64,000 nucleotides of DNA from Spartobacteria bacterium UBA5019. Its GTDB lineage: Bacteria > Verrucomicrobiota > Verrucomicrobiia > Chthoniobacterales > Terrimicrobiaceae. Position 1 is the stretch's first letter; each line of letters opens with the position of its first letter. A program made the position numbers and the translations under genes. Shown here piece after piece: positions 33,701-42,068 of the stretch. The DNA is taken from contig DGXZ01000046.1 of NCBI GenBank assembly GCA_002396485.1, positions 72,172 through 136,171 of the forward strand, written 5' to 3'. Below the pieces are notes generated by a model. The model was not told the DNA's origin. It ran no database searches and saw only the letters and a list, made by a program, of their open reading frames with translations.

Positions 33701-35285
33701 CCTGTGCGAAGAGTTGTTTGAAGTAGGTGTAGAGGAGGCGTGGCTTTGCGGACAGGACCGCGAGCGGCGTGTCATCTCCCATCGAGCCCACGGCTTCGGC
33801 ACCGTCTTTGAGCATGGGTTTGATAATCATGTCCACTTCTTCGGAGGAATAGCCGAATGCGACCTGGCGCTGGGTGAGCGTGAGAATGTCGAGTTCGCCG
33901 GTGGTTGCTGTGACTTGCTTTTCTGTCAGCTGTGGCAGGTTGCTGAGGTTGTTTTTCAGCCATTCGCCATATGGTTGGCGGGTGGCGAGGCTGGCCTTGA
34001 TGTCGGCATCGCGGAGGAGTTTTCCGGCGGCCGTGTCGATGGCGATCATCTCGCCCGGGGCGAGGCGGCCTTTTTCCACAATCTTGAGCTGGTCGAGCTG
34101 GGAGCCGCCGACCTCTGAGGCCATCACGAACATTCCGTCCTCGGTAATATTATAGCGAGCGGGGCGCAGTCCGTTGCGGTCGAGGCATGCTCCAGCGATG
34201 ACTCCATCGGTGAAGGTGAGAGCGGCTGGCCCATCCCACGGCTCGGAGAAGCAGCGGTGGTAGTCGTAGAAATCCTTGAGTTCCTGCGAGAGGTTTGGGT
34301 CCGTGCGGTAAGATGGAGGCACGAGCATCGTCACGGCGTGCAGGATGCTGCGGCCGCTCATCGTGAGAACCTCCAGCGCATTGTCGAGGCTGGCGGAATC
34401 GGAGCCGCCGGGTTGGATGATCGGCTTGAGGAGGTCGATATCGGCACCCCAGAAATCGGCTTTCAGCTCGGCCTCCCGGGCATGCATCCAATTCCGGTTG
34501 CCACGGATCGTGTTGATCTCGCCATTGTGGGCGAGCATGCGGAACGGATGAGCCAGTGGCCAGGTCGGGAAGGTGTTTGTGCTGTAGCGCTGGTGGAAAA
34601 GCGCGATGGCCGTCTCGTAGTCCGGATTCGCCAGGTCGGGGTAGAACTTTTCCAAGGAAGCCGAAACGAGGAGGCCCTTGTAAACAATCGTGCGGTGCGA
34701 GAACGAAGGAATGTAGAAATCTTTGATCTTGTCGGCAGCGGCGCGATCCTCGATTTCGTTGCGGGCTAGGAAAAGGCGGCGCTCGTAGTCGTCATCGGAC
34801 ATCCCGGCGGGGCGGCCGACCAGAACCTGTTCGATGAGCGGCATGGTGGACTGGGCTTTCTCGCCGAGCACATGGTCGTTGATGGGGACTACTCGCCATC
34901 CGAACACGAAGAGTTCGCGTTTTTTCAGAACTTCTTCGGTGATCGCGCGGGCGCGGGCGGTCTCGTATTCGTTGTCCGCAGGCAGGAACATGACGCCCAC
35001 GCCGAGGTCGCTGGGATTGTAAAGTGTGTGGCCCAGTTTCTCCACCTCGGGCGTGAAGATTTTGTAGGGAATCTGGGTGGTTATACCCGCGCCATCGCCG
35101 GTCTTCGCATCCGCATCCAGCGCACCACGGTGCATGAGGCTGCAGATGGATAGCAGGGCGGTCTCGAGAATGGCATTCGAGCGTTCGCCACTGATCCGGG
35201 CCACGAGTCCGACGCCGCAGGCGTCATGCTCGAGGTCGGGGTTGTAGAGTCCGTTCGAATCGCGGGATGGCAGAGCTTGGTTCAT
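30702..35285 (-). CDS. gltB: Glutamate synthase, large subunit
   Basis: Makes glutamate from glutamine and 2-oxoglutarate. 1527 residues. The amidotransferase nucleophile is Cys23 (EHDACGVGLVAR), which would need removal of a 22-residue propeptide. The FMN-binding synthase domain shows GEGGEDPARFKRR, GAKPGEGGQLPGHKVS, and the iron-sulfur cysteines in CVYVRQCHLNTCPVG. The GXGXG-repeat domain runs GGEIVIKPEPG...GRAGERFCVRNSGG to the end. The first frame codon is a TTG at 35291; the ATG at 35285 is preferred. The small subunit gltD is not adjacent, so it must lie elsewhere or the enzyme uses another electron donor such as ferredoxin. Confidence 0.96.
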   Translation of the reverse strand: MNQALPSRDSNGLYNPDLEHDACGVGLVARISGERSNAILETALLSICSLMHRGALDADAKTGDGAGITTQIPYKIFTPEVEKLGHTLYNPSDLGVGVMFLPADNEYETARARAITEEVLKKRELFVFGWRVVPINDHVLGEKAQSTMPLIEQVLVGRPAGMSDDDYERRLFLARNEIEDRAAADKIKDFYIPSFSHRTIVYKGLLVSASLEKFYPDLANPDYETAIALFHQRYSTNTFPTWPLAHPFRMLAHNGEINTIRGNRNWMHAREAELKADFWGADIDLLKPIIQPGGSDSASLDNALEVLTMSGRSILHAVTMLVPPSYRTDPNLSQELKDFYDYHRCFSEPWDGPAALTFTDGVIAGACLDRNGLRPARYNITEDGMFVMASEVGGSQLDQLKIVEKGRLAPGEMIAIDTAAGKLLRDADIKASLATRQPYGEWLKNNLSNLPQLTEKQVTATTGELDILTLTQRQVAFGYSSEEVDMIIKPMLKDGAEAVGSMGDDTPLAVLSAKPRLLYTYFKQLFAQVTNPPIDPIREKLVMSLNTVLGWRKNMLAETPEHARLISLESPVLLNEELAAIQAVGSEHKAFTVSTLWNASEGEEGLEPSIKRICADAEAAIDAGTRILILSDSGVDHGKVPVPMLLAVGAVHHHLIRVGKRMRAGLVCQTGEARDVHQIACLIGFGAAAVNPYLAFETIRELLERDGANGDFAKSLINYRKAIEAGILKIMSKMGISVVNSYRGAQIFEAIGISSKLIEECFKGTPSQIEGIGFKEIAIESLTRHAMAYSEAVPIEPGKLSDPGYYRFRRGGEMHAVTPPVLQSFHAYVGIKGADKAGKAEDYKKYVDSVLANTPVALRNLLEILPTSEGPIPIDEVEPIEDIRKRFTTAGMSLGALSPEAHECLAIAMNRIGGKSNSGEGGEDPARFKRRDNGDWANSAIKQIASGRFGVSAAYLASAKEIEIKMAQGAKPGEGGQLPGHKVSAYIAKLRHSVEGVTLISPPPHHDIYSIEDLAQLIYDLKQVNPRARICVKLVSTAGVGTIAAGVAKAHADIILVSGHEGGTGASPLSSIKHAGGPWELGVAEAHQVLMLNGLRNRVTLRTDGGMRSGEDIVYAALLGAEEFNFGTAALIAMGCVYVRQCHLNTCPVGVATIDDRLRAKFKGRPENVVAFFNGVATEVREMMARLGFRTIDEMVGRVECLRQKEIPNHPKANTLDLSRLLVNVAADDPSAVRHATRSRNDGPEDSTLDETVLQDAKDAITDGRPISLSYEVENTSRSVGTQVSGEIGYQWGEEGIANGTVELKLNGSAGQSFGAFLSPGVRLLLTGEANDYVGKTMSGGEIVIKPEPGSLFIPHEAMIIGNTVMYGASGGRLFANGRAGERFCVRNSGGTAVVEGIGDHGCEYMTNGTVVVLGRTGKNFGAGMTGGAAFILDLENRFERLYNNQLISISRLAAESDIATLKALIQEHHDLTGSPRAAEILEAWDKFQPLFWKVSPNVPTAKPVPEPSKEPEATGKVISEEVIASR

Positions 35286-35428
35286 GGTCAAAATTAGCGA
35301 GTCAGCAAGAATCGCTCCACAATTGAGAATGTGGAGAATTTTTTTGAAAAAAATTGACGGCCGATCCGCGTGGTTCGCCGGATTTTTGGTTTTGGAGGAA
35401 CCGCGTGGAATCGGTGGTCAACCCGCTC

Positions 35429-35977
35429 TCAACGGGCGTGGCGGCGGATCGCCTCCTCTTTGAGAATGCCGATGTAGGGCAGGTTCCGGTATTGCTCGTT
35501 GTAGTCGAGTCCGTAGCCGACTACGAACTCGTCGGGGATTTCAAAGCCGACATAATCAGCCACTGTGGCGGCCTCGAGCTGTCGTTTTTTGTGCAGCAGC
35601 ACGCAGGAACGGATGCTGGCCGCGCCGGATTCCGCTGCGAGGCGGTCTTTGATGGCATGCAATGTCAGGCCGCTGTCGAGGATGTCGTCGAGGACCAGAA
35701 CATGTCGCCCAGTGACATCAGCGATGGCGTTTTGCCGGAATTCGATGCGCCCCTTGGATTTCGTGCCATGGTAGCTGGAGACGCTCCACGAGTCGATTTG
35801 GAGAGGCAGGGGAATGCGCCGCAGCAGGTCGGCCATGAAAATGAAGCTGCCATTCAGGATCGAGACCACGGTCAGTTCCTTGCCCTTGTAATCCTTGGCG
35901 ATGGTATGGGCCATCTCGTCGAGGCGGCTGAGGATGGTTGTCTCGTGATACAGAATCCGGTCGATGTCGCCTTGCAT
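35429..35977 (-). CDS. hpt: Hypoxanthine phosphoribosyltransferase
   Basis: Salvages hypoxanthine/guanine to nucleotides with PRPP. 182 residues. VVSILNGSFIFMADLLR, SSYHGTKSKGRI (flexible loop with the family Ser-Tyr) and the PRPP-binding VLVLDDILDSGLTL; ending VGYGLDYNEQYRNLPYIG is the base-binding part. The frame is open upstream, but the ATG at 35977 matches family length. It lies 37 bases downstream of the secreted-protein gene on the same strand. Confidence 0.95.
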   Translation of the reverse strand: MQGDIDRILYHETTILSRLDEMAHTIAKDYKGKELTVVSILNGSFIFMADLLRRIPLPLQIDSWSVSSYHGTKSKGRIEFRQNAIADVTGRHVLVLDDILDSGLTLHAIKDRLAAESGAASIRSCVLLHKKRQLEAATVADYVGFEIPDEFVVGYGLDYNEQYRNLPYIGILKEEAIRRHAR

Positions 35978-36014
35978 GCGGGGGATTCGTAGCCAGCACG
36001 CTGCGGCAGGCAAG

Positions 36015-36632
36015 CTATTCGAGCACGCCGAGCGAGAGCAGGTTGCCGTTCTCGAGGGCAAAAATCTCGCGGCTCACGGGGTGGTTGGAGGACAGGTAGG
36101 CATCGATGATTCTCTCCGCCAAGCGGAGGTGAATATTGTCCTGCTTGGAAAAAACCAGAACCTGGTTGCGCGTCGGCATGGCGACGAGCAGGTCGGGGCC
36201 GAGGGTTTTCTCAAAAGCGGCCGCAAACTCCGGCGCGAGCACGCAGGAGGCGGTGAGGGGATCATCCGACTCGATGGCGGCGTATTGGATCACCTGCTTT
36301 TGATTTCGCACAAAGGTTGGCTTCATCCGCCTGAAAACCTCCGAAGCGGTCTGCAACGCCTGCTCCCGGATCATGGGATAGGTCATGTGGACGGATTTTT
36401 TCTCCTCGCGGGTGAGGGGTTGGATTTCTCCATTCACGATGCGGGCGATGGCCAGCACGGTCCGCTGTGAGCCTTCGATCGGGCGTCGCATTTTGTGATC
36501 CATGAACGATGGCTCTACGAGGAGGGCCCATTGGTCGGCGCGGAGGGATGCGGTGGTGGCCAGCGCAAAAAGAAAAACCAAGATCGCCCTTTTGAGTCTG
36601 GTGCGGGCTCTGGTAGTAATGACAGGCATCAT
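36015..36632 (-). CDS. Secreted protein of unknown function
   Basis: 205 residues from the first of two adjacent ATGs (36632, 36629). A basic stretch RARTRLKR leads into a signal peptide (AILVFLFALATTASLRA). The mature part is alpha/beta with no known motif (for example QWALLVEPSFMDHKMRRPIE and NQVLVFSKQDNIHLRLAERI). Its start codons overlap the start of ruvA on the other strand. No domain name can be given. Confidence 0.65.
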   Translation of the reverse strand: MMPVITTRARTRLKRAILVFLFALATTASLRADQWALLVEPSFMDHKMRRPIEGSQRTVLAIARIVNGEIQPLTREEKKSVHMTYPMIREQALQTASEVFRRMKPTFVRNQKQVIQYAAIESDDPLTASCVLAPEFAAAFEKTLGPDLLVAMPTRNQVLVFSKQDNIHLRLAERIIDAYLSSNHPVSREIFALENGNLLSLGVLE

Positions 36633-37236
36633 GATTGCGTTTTTAGAAGGAACACTCGCCGAGTCTCTCCCCACACAGATCGTCGTCAATGTCCATGGTG
36701 TCGGGTATCAAGTAATGATTCCCATATCAAGTTTCGAGCGGTTGCCGCCGCCTGGCTCGGCGGTGAAGATCCTCACCCATCTCGCTGTCCGCGAGGATGC
36801 GCATGTGCTCTATGGCTTCTGCACCGCCGGCGAGCGCGACCTCTTTCGCCTGCTTCTTCACCATGTCACCGGCGTCGGGCCGAAAATTGCACTCTCGGTG
36901 CTCAGCGGTCTCTCGGTGGAAATGTTCAAATCCGCCGTTGTGGCTGGGGATACCGGAACAATCTCGAAGATCAGTGGAGTGGGCAAAAAAACCGCCGAGC
37001 GCATTGTGCTCGAGCTGAAAGACAAGGTCGGCGTCGCCGCCGAGTGGGAGGCTTCCAGTGCGAAGAATGCCCCGAGCCAGGAGGATGTCCGCTTGCATGA
37101 CGCCGTGCTGGCTTTGATTTCCCTTGGTTACAAACAGGTCGAGGCCCACAAGGCGATTCGGGCTGTAATGAAGACGGGGGATGAAATGCCGACCTCCGAG
37201 GAGTTGATCCGCCAGGCGCTGAAAATTCTCTCATGA
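36631..37236 (+). CDS. ruvA: Holliday junction helicase subunit RuvA
   Basis: Binds four-way junctions and loads RuvB. 201 residues. The N-terminal OB domain (MIAFLEGTLAE...VNVHGVGYQVMIP) is followed by two helix-hairpin-helix motifs (HHVTGVGPKIALSVLSGL and ISGVGKKTAERIVLELKDK), and domain III ends LISLGYKQVEAHKAIRAVMK. The start is fixed by the family N-terminus MIAFLEG, and its ATG directly abuts the divergent gene's ATG. ruvB and ruvC are not in the window. The stop overlaps the next gene's start by four bases. Confidence 0.95.
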   Translation: MIAFLEGTLAESLPTQIVVNVHGVGYQVMIPISSFERLPPPGSAVKILTHLAVREDAHVLYGFCTAGERDLFRLLLHHVTGVGPKIALSVLSGLSVEMFKSAVVAGDTGTISKISGVGKKTAERIVLELKDKVGVAAEWEASSAKNAPSQEDVRLHDAVLALISLGYKQVEAHKAIRAVMKTGDEMPTSEELIRQALKILS

Positions 37237-38519
37237 GCCCGCTTGAATCGGCCCGTGCCGTCCGCGCCGCCATGCCCGAGGGCGGTCTCTTTCAGGAAAA
37301 GGAATGGCGCATCGCGCCGGCCCCATTTTTGCTGCCGGATGGACTCGCGCCGGAACTCGATAAACTCGGCTATCGTCTCATGCTTTTCCTGCGAGCCTGC
37401 GACCAGCTCTACCGCCAGAGCGTGAAAGGCCGCCAGCCCACGTGGGTCGCTGATCTCCTCGATGCGGGCAAGCCGCCGGAACTCCTGGCTTTCCAACGCG
37501 AATGCGGGCTCGCGGGCGACATTCCCCGCGTCATTCGGCCGGACTTGGTTCTCACCGAAGATGGCTTCACCATCGCCGAGATCGATAGCGTTCCCGGCGG
37601 AATTGGTCTCACGGCTTGGCTCAACAAAACCTACGCCGGGCTGGGATTTGATGTCCTGGGCGGGGCGGATGGCATGCTGCGCGGATTCTCGGAAATCCTG
37701 CCAGGGGGTGACATCGTTGTCTCGGAGGAGGCGGCGACCTACAGGCCGGAAATGGAATGGCTCGCTGGCGAGTTGAATGCGACCTCGCCGCAGTGGCGGG
37801 TTGTGGATGGTTCGGCGAGGGATGACTGGCAGCAACGGATTTATCGTTTTTTCGAACTCTTCGATTTGGCCAATGTGCCGGCGTCGTCTGGGATCATGGA
37901 CGGCGTTCGTTCCCGGTCGATCGAAGTCACTCCGCCGTTCAAACCTGCTTTGGAAGAGAAGCTGTGGTTCGCCCTTTTCTGGTTGAAGCCGCTTGAGGAC
38001 TTCTGGCGCCGTGAACTCAGCGAGCGCGCGTTTTTAGCACTGCAAAAAGTGATCCCCTACACATGGTTGGTCGATCCGGCGCCGCTGCCGCGTCACGCGG
38101 TTCTTCCGAGGCTCGAGGCGCATTCGTGGGACGAGGTCGCGAAGTTCAGCCAGAAGCGCCGGAATTTTATTTTGAAGGTGAGCGGATTTTCCGAACGGGC
38201 GTGGGGGTCGCGCGGTGTGGTTGTGGCAAGCGACCTGCCGCAGAAGGAATGGCAGACCGAGCTGGAATCCGCCTTGGCGGCTTTTCCCTCGCAGCCTCAC
38301 ATCCTCCAGGTTTTTCATACGGGGAGGCTCTTCGATGCCGAATATTGGCTTCCTGAAAACGCCTACCTGCAGAAGATGCGTGGGCGGGTGCGGCTGTGTC
38401 CGTATTTCTTCGTTGGCGAAAAAACAACGCAACTCGGCGGGGCGCTGGCCACCATCTGCCCCGATGACAAAAAGCTCCTTCACGGAATGCGCGACGCCAT
38501 TTTGGTACCTGTCGCGTGA
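37233..38519 (+). CDS. ATP-grasp-like protein of unknown function
   Basis: 428 residues, translationally coupled to ruvA (ATGA overlap). RPDLVLTEDGFTIAEIDSVP followed by GGIGLTAWL resembles the acidic, substrate-binding region of glutathionylspermidine-synthetase-like and circularly permuted ATP-grasp ligases. A later NFILKVSGFSERAWGSRGVV could be the nucleotide-binding loop. This suggests ATP-dependent ligation of a carboxylate to an amine or similar. The link to ruvA may be only genomic. Substrate unknown. Confidence 0.5.
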   Translation: MSPLESARAVRAAMPEGGLFQEKEWRIAPAPFLLPDGLAPELDKLGYRLMLFLRACDQLYRQSVKGRQPTWVADLLDAGKPPELLAFQRECGLAGDIPRVIRPDLVLTEDGFTIAEIDSVPGGIGLTAWLNKTYAGLGFDVLGGADGMLRGFSEILPGGDIVVSEEAATYRPEMEWLAGELNATSPQWRVVDGSARDDWQQRIYRFFELFDLANVPASSGIMDGVRSRSIEVTPPFKPALEEKLWFALFWLKPLEDFWRRELSERAFLALQKVIPYTWLVDPAPLPRHAVLPRLEAHSWDEVAKFSQKRRNFILKVSGFSERAWGSRGVVVASDLPQKEWQTELESALAAFPSQPHILQVFHTGRLFDAEYWLPENAYLQKMRGRVRLCPYFFVGEKTTQLGGALATICPDDKKLLHGMRDAILVPVA

Positions 38520-38525
38520 GCGGAC

Positions 38526-39389
38526 TCAGGGCTTCAGTCGGCGTGACAGGTCGCGCAGGGCACGGGCGAGCGAGGGATCGCTGATTCTCAGCAAGGCGCG
38601 GTAAACTGGTAGCACAACCCGGCGGCGGACGAAACGTTCGGGCCAGTGTGGCAGGAGCGTGGCGACGCGGAGCGGGAAGAGTTGCAGCATGCGGCCATCC
38701 TCTGTTGGGCATTGCATGCGACAGCCGGGTTCGATGGTTCCTATGGCGCCTGCCTCTTCGGCCGCTTCCATGAGTGCAACTTCTTCAAGTGACATCCCGG
38801 ATTCCAGACGTCCCTTTGGAATGAGCCAGCGGGCGCCGGAGGAACTGGTGATAAGAACGATGTGGAGAACGCCTTTTTTGAAAAGAAAAGGCACGGCGCC
38901 TGCTTGGACATCGGTATTGCCGGACACTGGGATGCCATGCAGTGCGATCTGGCGGAGTGAGTCGGAATCGGGGAGCGGGATTTCGCGGCCAAGGAATGCG
39001 GGTTTTCGGAAACGGCGCGCGCTTGCGACATTGCAGAAGCGGATTCGTGCAGTCACCAGCGGAGCGTGCATGTCCGTGAAGACATCGAGTTCGATGGTCG
39101 CATCGCCGTGGGGAAGTTGGTGGCGGGTCACTTCGACGCGGCGGCCATCCGTGTTTTTCCAGAGCGCATCGAAGGTCGCTTGTGGAATGGGAACCGGTTC
39201 CAGGACATTTCCGTTCGAGGGATCAATGATGACAGCGATCCCGCAGTTTCGGCCCTCTTGCTTCACCCAGACCTCACGCGCGCGGTCGTGCGAGAGACAT
39301 CCCAGTTTCACACGGGAGGCAGGTAGTCCCTTGAGCAGGGGTAGCGGGCCCTCGACGAGGAATAGGCGTTCCGATTTCCGGGCTGTCAT
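38526..39389 (-). CDS. CYTH-NUDIX two-domain protein
   Basis: 287 residues. The first about 150 look like a CYTH (triphosphate tunnel) domain: ERLFLVEGPLPLL, REVWVKQEG, VTRHQLPHGDATIELDVF, FRKPAFLGREIPLPD. Some acidic metal ligands are replaced (ARIRF where EVEF is usual). The last about 120 are a NUDIX domain with LIPKGRLESGMSLEEVALME then AAEEAGAIG, of the diphosphoinositol/diadenosine-polyphosphate type; the box Arg is Met. It is followed on the same strand upstream by a CHAD and a PPK2 gene, so a role in polyphosphate or nucleoside-polyphosphate handling is likely. Confidence 0.75.
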   Translation of the reverse strand: MTARKSERLFLVEGPLPLLKGLPASRVKLGCLSHDRAREVWVKQEGRNCGIAVIIDPSNGNVLEPVPIPQATFDALWKNTDGRRVEVTRHQLPHGDATIELDVFTDMHAPLVTARIRFCNVASARRFRKPAFLGREIPLPDSDSLRQIALHGIPVSGNTDVQAGAVPFLFKKGVLHIVLITSSSGARWLIPKGRLESGMSLEEVALMEAAEEAGAIGTIEPGCRMQCPTEDGRMLQLFPLRVATLLPHWPERFVRRRVVLPVYRALLRISDPSLARALRDLSRRLKP

Positions 39390-39451
39390 GGGATGTGGCT
39401 CACTCGTTCAAATGACGGTTGGGAAATTGGTGAGTCAAGCCTGGCCTCGCG

Positions 39452-41017
39452 CTATTTTTCTTCCTTCTTCGCGAGCGAGGAAGCCCGGCGTGCGTTGGCA
39501 CCCCGGGAAAATTGATCCAACGTGGCGCATAATTTTTTGCGGAGGGCGGCGTGTTCGTGGTGGAGGCTGCCGATGAGGCCACCAAGGGAGAGTGCAAGAC
39601 GCGTGTCGCCTGATTCCAGATGTCTTCCGGCGTGTTGCAGAAGATAATCCTGTTGAAGCGATGTGTCATTGTAGCGGCCAAGGCGGTTCTGGAGATTTGA
39701 CAATTGCCGGGCGAGGGGATCCACCGTCTCCGATGCAAAGAGGTGACCGAAGCACTCCAGAAGATAGCGCATTTTTTTACAATCGATGCGGATCGAGTGG
39801 ATCACCGGGTCCGGAGTTTCCGGAGTGATCGATTGGCTGGTTTTGCGAATGCGGCGGAAGCGTTTTAGAATTCGCTCACCAGCGACTTCGAGGATCGGAC
39901 GCGTGGAATTTGGCGTGGCATCCATCGAATGAGCCGAACCCCATGCATCCTGTAGCGAGGCGATGTGGTTTTTGTAGGTATCGGAGCGAAAAAACTCCGC
40001 AACCCGCGCCGCTTCGATGTGGCGCTCGGCCTTGAGTTCCTCGAAGAACGAATCGAGCCCGCCGCGAAGTTCCTCGGGGAGCATGTTTTCAAGACGACGG
40101 CGCGAGAGGAGATAAACATCGAAATCGCGCAGGGCATTGGTTCTGCGGCAAAGGTCGCCGATTTGATTCTTCCATGCCTCGGTGAGGTCCTCGGGGAAAA
40201 CGCCTTTCATCTGGCCGGTCACCGAGCGGAGTTTGCGGAGGGATACGCGGTAGTCGTGGAGGAATTCCGTGTCGATGTCTTTGATGATGCCTTCCTCGTT
40301 CCAGCGCGCGATGGAGAGCAGGCTGCTAAAGATTTCGAGCAGGACGGTGCGGGCATGCGTCTCGGGAGCAAAGGTGAGGCGGAGTTTCAGCGAGTAGGGC
40401 GACGGGTGCACCCGGCAGAGTTTGTAGGCTTCCTGGACAAGGTTCTCGTGGGTCGGACGGCAACCGGCGGCCGCCAAGGCTTGAACAACCGTTCCCATGT
40501 CGAATTTCATGCCTGCGACAGGAAGGACCTCGACTAGGGTTGTCCGAACTTTTCGCGATCTTGAGGTCGCAATCCGGCACACCGCAAGGCGGAAGACAAT
40601 CCGGCGCGATGTGTCGTGGGCTTCAAAAAAATCCCGCTGCAAATGCACCGAAGCCGTCTTCCTCAGCGCGCGGATATCCGTCAAGTCGCCCAGTGGCGTG
40701 CGTAGCGGTCCCTCCGGAAAATCCTCTGCGAATTTTGGGGTTTGAGGTGTATCGGCTGATCGAAACAATTCGTCACCCGCTTGGAGCGTCCATCCATTTT
40801 CGTTCGCCAGAATGGCATTGCCGAACCAGAGGCTCCACACATGGGTGTCGTAAAAATCGCATTGGCTGGATTCCGACTCGATCCTCCGGAGGCTCAGGCT
40901 CGGGAAGGTGCGGGGTTTGATTTCAAAGGAGCCCCTGCAAACAAAGTGATGCACAGCGGCGGCATCCGGCGCGGATTCGTCGGGAGCGATGTGGAATGGA
41001 TTTTCCGGTTTCAACAA
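39452..41017 (-). CDS. CYTH-like/CHAD domain protein
   Basis: 521 residues. The C-terminal 300 are a CHAD domain: DTEFLHDYRVSLRKLRSVTG, LRRTNALRDFDVYLL, SIRIDCKKMRYLLECFGHLF and LQNRLGRYNDTSLQQDYLL, with the conserved His/Arg/Lys that bind polyphosphate in characterised CHAD proteins. The first 200 residues resemble a degraded CYTH domain (CDFYDTHVWSLW...FFEAHDTSRRIVF). The start is a TTG pair at 41017/41014; no ATG is available. It lies between the CYTH-NUDIX and PPK2 genes. Confidence 0.82.
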   Translation of the reverse strand: MLKPENPFHIAPDESAPDAAAVHHFVCRGSFEIKPRTFPSLSLRRIESESSQCDFYDTHVWSLWFGNAILANENGWTLQAGDELFRSADTPQTPKFAEDFPEGPLRTPLGDLTDIRALRKTASVHLQRDFFEAHDTSRRIVFRLAVCRIATSRSRKVRTTLVEVLPVAGMKFDMGTVVQALAAAGCRPTHENLVQEAYKLCRVHPSPYSLKLRLTFAPETHARTVLLEIFSSLLSIARWNEEGIIKDIDTEFLHDYRVSLRKLRSVTGQMKGVFPEDLTEAWKNQIGDLCRRTNALRDFDVYLLSRRRLENMLPEELRGGLDSFFEELKAERHIEAARVAEFFRSDTYKNHIASLQDAWGSAHSMDATPNSTRPILEVAGERILKRFRRIRKTSQSITPETPDPVIHSIRIDCKKMRYLLECFGHLFASETVDPLARQLSNLQNRLGRYNDTSLQQDYLLQHAGRHLESGDTRLALSLGGLIGSLHHEHAALRKKLCATLDQFSRGANARRASSLAKKEEK

Positions 41018-41076
41018 AGGGAAATCAAATGTCGCGGATGGAATTTTTCAATGGGGGTGAAGGGCTCTCAGGGTGA

Positions 41077-41985
41077 TCAATAAACCTCGGGAACCCACAT
41101 TTCCTTGGGAACATCGTGCCGGTGGTAATCCGGATGGTGGATTCGCGCGGGCAGAGTGATCGGGGCGTGAGGCACCGCTTCGTAAGGGACTTGGCTGAGA
41201 AGGTGCGCGATACAGTTCAAGCGGGCCTTCTTTTTATCCACCGCATGGACGACCCGCCACGGAGCCTCTGGGATGCTCGTGCGCTCGAGCATGACCTCCT
41301 TGGCTTTGGTATAGTCCTCCCAGCGGGTGCGCGATTCGAGGTCCATCGGGCTGAGTTTCCACTGCTTCAAGGGATCCTGAATGCGTGCATTGAAGCGGAA
41401 TTCCTGCTCGGCGTCTGTGATCGAGAACCAGTATTTGATGAGCTGAATTCCGGAGCGCACGAGCATCTTCTCAAACTCCGGCACGTCATTGAAAAATTGT
41501 CCGTATTCCTCGACGGAGCAGAAGCCCATGACCCGCTCGACACCGGCGCGGTTATACCAACTGCGGTCGAAGAGAACGATCTCGCCCGCCGCCGGGAGGT
41601 GGGCGACATAGCGCTGGAAATACCACTGCGTCCGCTCACGGCTGTTCGGCGCGGGCAGCGCGGCCACGCGGCAGACGCGGGGGTTCATCCGTTGGGAAAT
41701 GCGTTTGATGACTCCGCCTTTGCCTGCGGCATCGCGGCCTTCGAAAATGATGACGATCTTTTTTCCCGTTTTGACGACCCAGTCCTGGAGCTTCACCAAC
41801 TCGCTTTGGAGGCGGAAGAGTTCGCGGAAATAAGTTTGGCGGAAGGCGTGGTCGGGTGATGACGATTTCGCATTGCCTGCCCCGGGGCCGACTGTCTCCT
41901 CCAATTCGAGCTCCAGTTCCTCATCCAGATTGTCGAGGATTTCTCTGCGGATTCGCTGGTGAAGGTCATCGGGCTCGGTTGTCAT
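41077..41985 (-). CDS. ppk2: Polyphosphate kinase 2 family protein
   Basis: Transfers phosphate between polyphosphate and nucleotides. 302 residues from ATG 41985; a GTG at 42051 would add 22 charged residues. Walker A IIFEGRDAAGKGGVIKR, RTQWYFQRYVAHLPAAGEIV, lid/Walker B LFDRSWYNRAGVERVMGF and KYWFSITDAEQEFRFNAR are PPK2 signatures. A single domain, class I. It is the first gene in the direction of reading of the polyphosphate-related trio. Confidence 0.93.
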   Translation of the reverse strand: MTTEPDDLHQRIRREILDNLDEELELELEETVGPGAGNAKSSSPDHAFRQTYFRELFRLQSELVKLQDWVVKTGKKIVIIFEGRDAAGKGGVIKRISQRMNPRVCRVAALPAPNSRERTQWYFQRYVAHLPAAGEIVLFDRSWYNRAGVERVMGFCSVEEYGQFFNDVPEFEKMLVRSGIQLIKYWFSITDAEQEFRFNARIQDPLKQWKLSPMDLESRTRWEDYTKAKEVMLERTSIPEAPWRVVHAVDKKKARLNCIAHLLSQVPYEAVPHAPITLPARIHHPDYHRHDVPKEMWVPEVY

Positions 41986-42068
41986 GATGCGGTTCTCTTT
42001 CTCACCTTCCGGGTCATCCGCAATCTGCCGCTTGTGAACTTTTCGTGACACATGCGGAGCGATGGCCT

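Noticed and set aside
35340..35400. Terminator-like hairpin between hpt and gltB
   Set aside because: The stem has a bulge and the T-run on the hpt-reading strand is about ten bases away; too weak to list.
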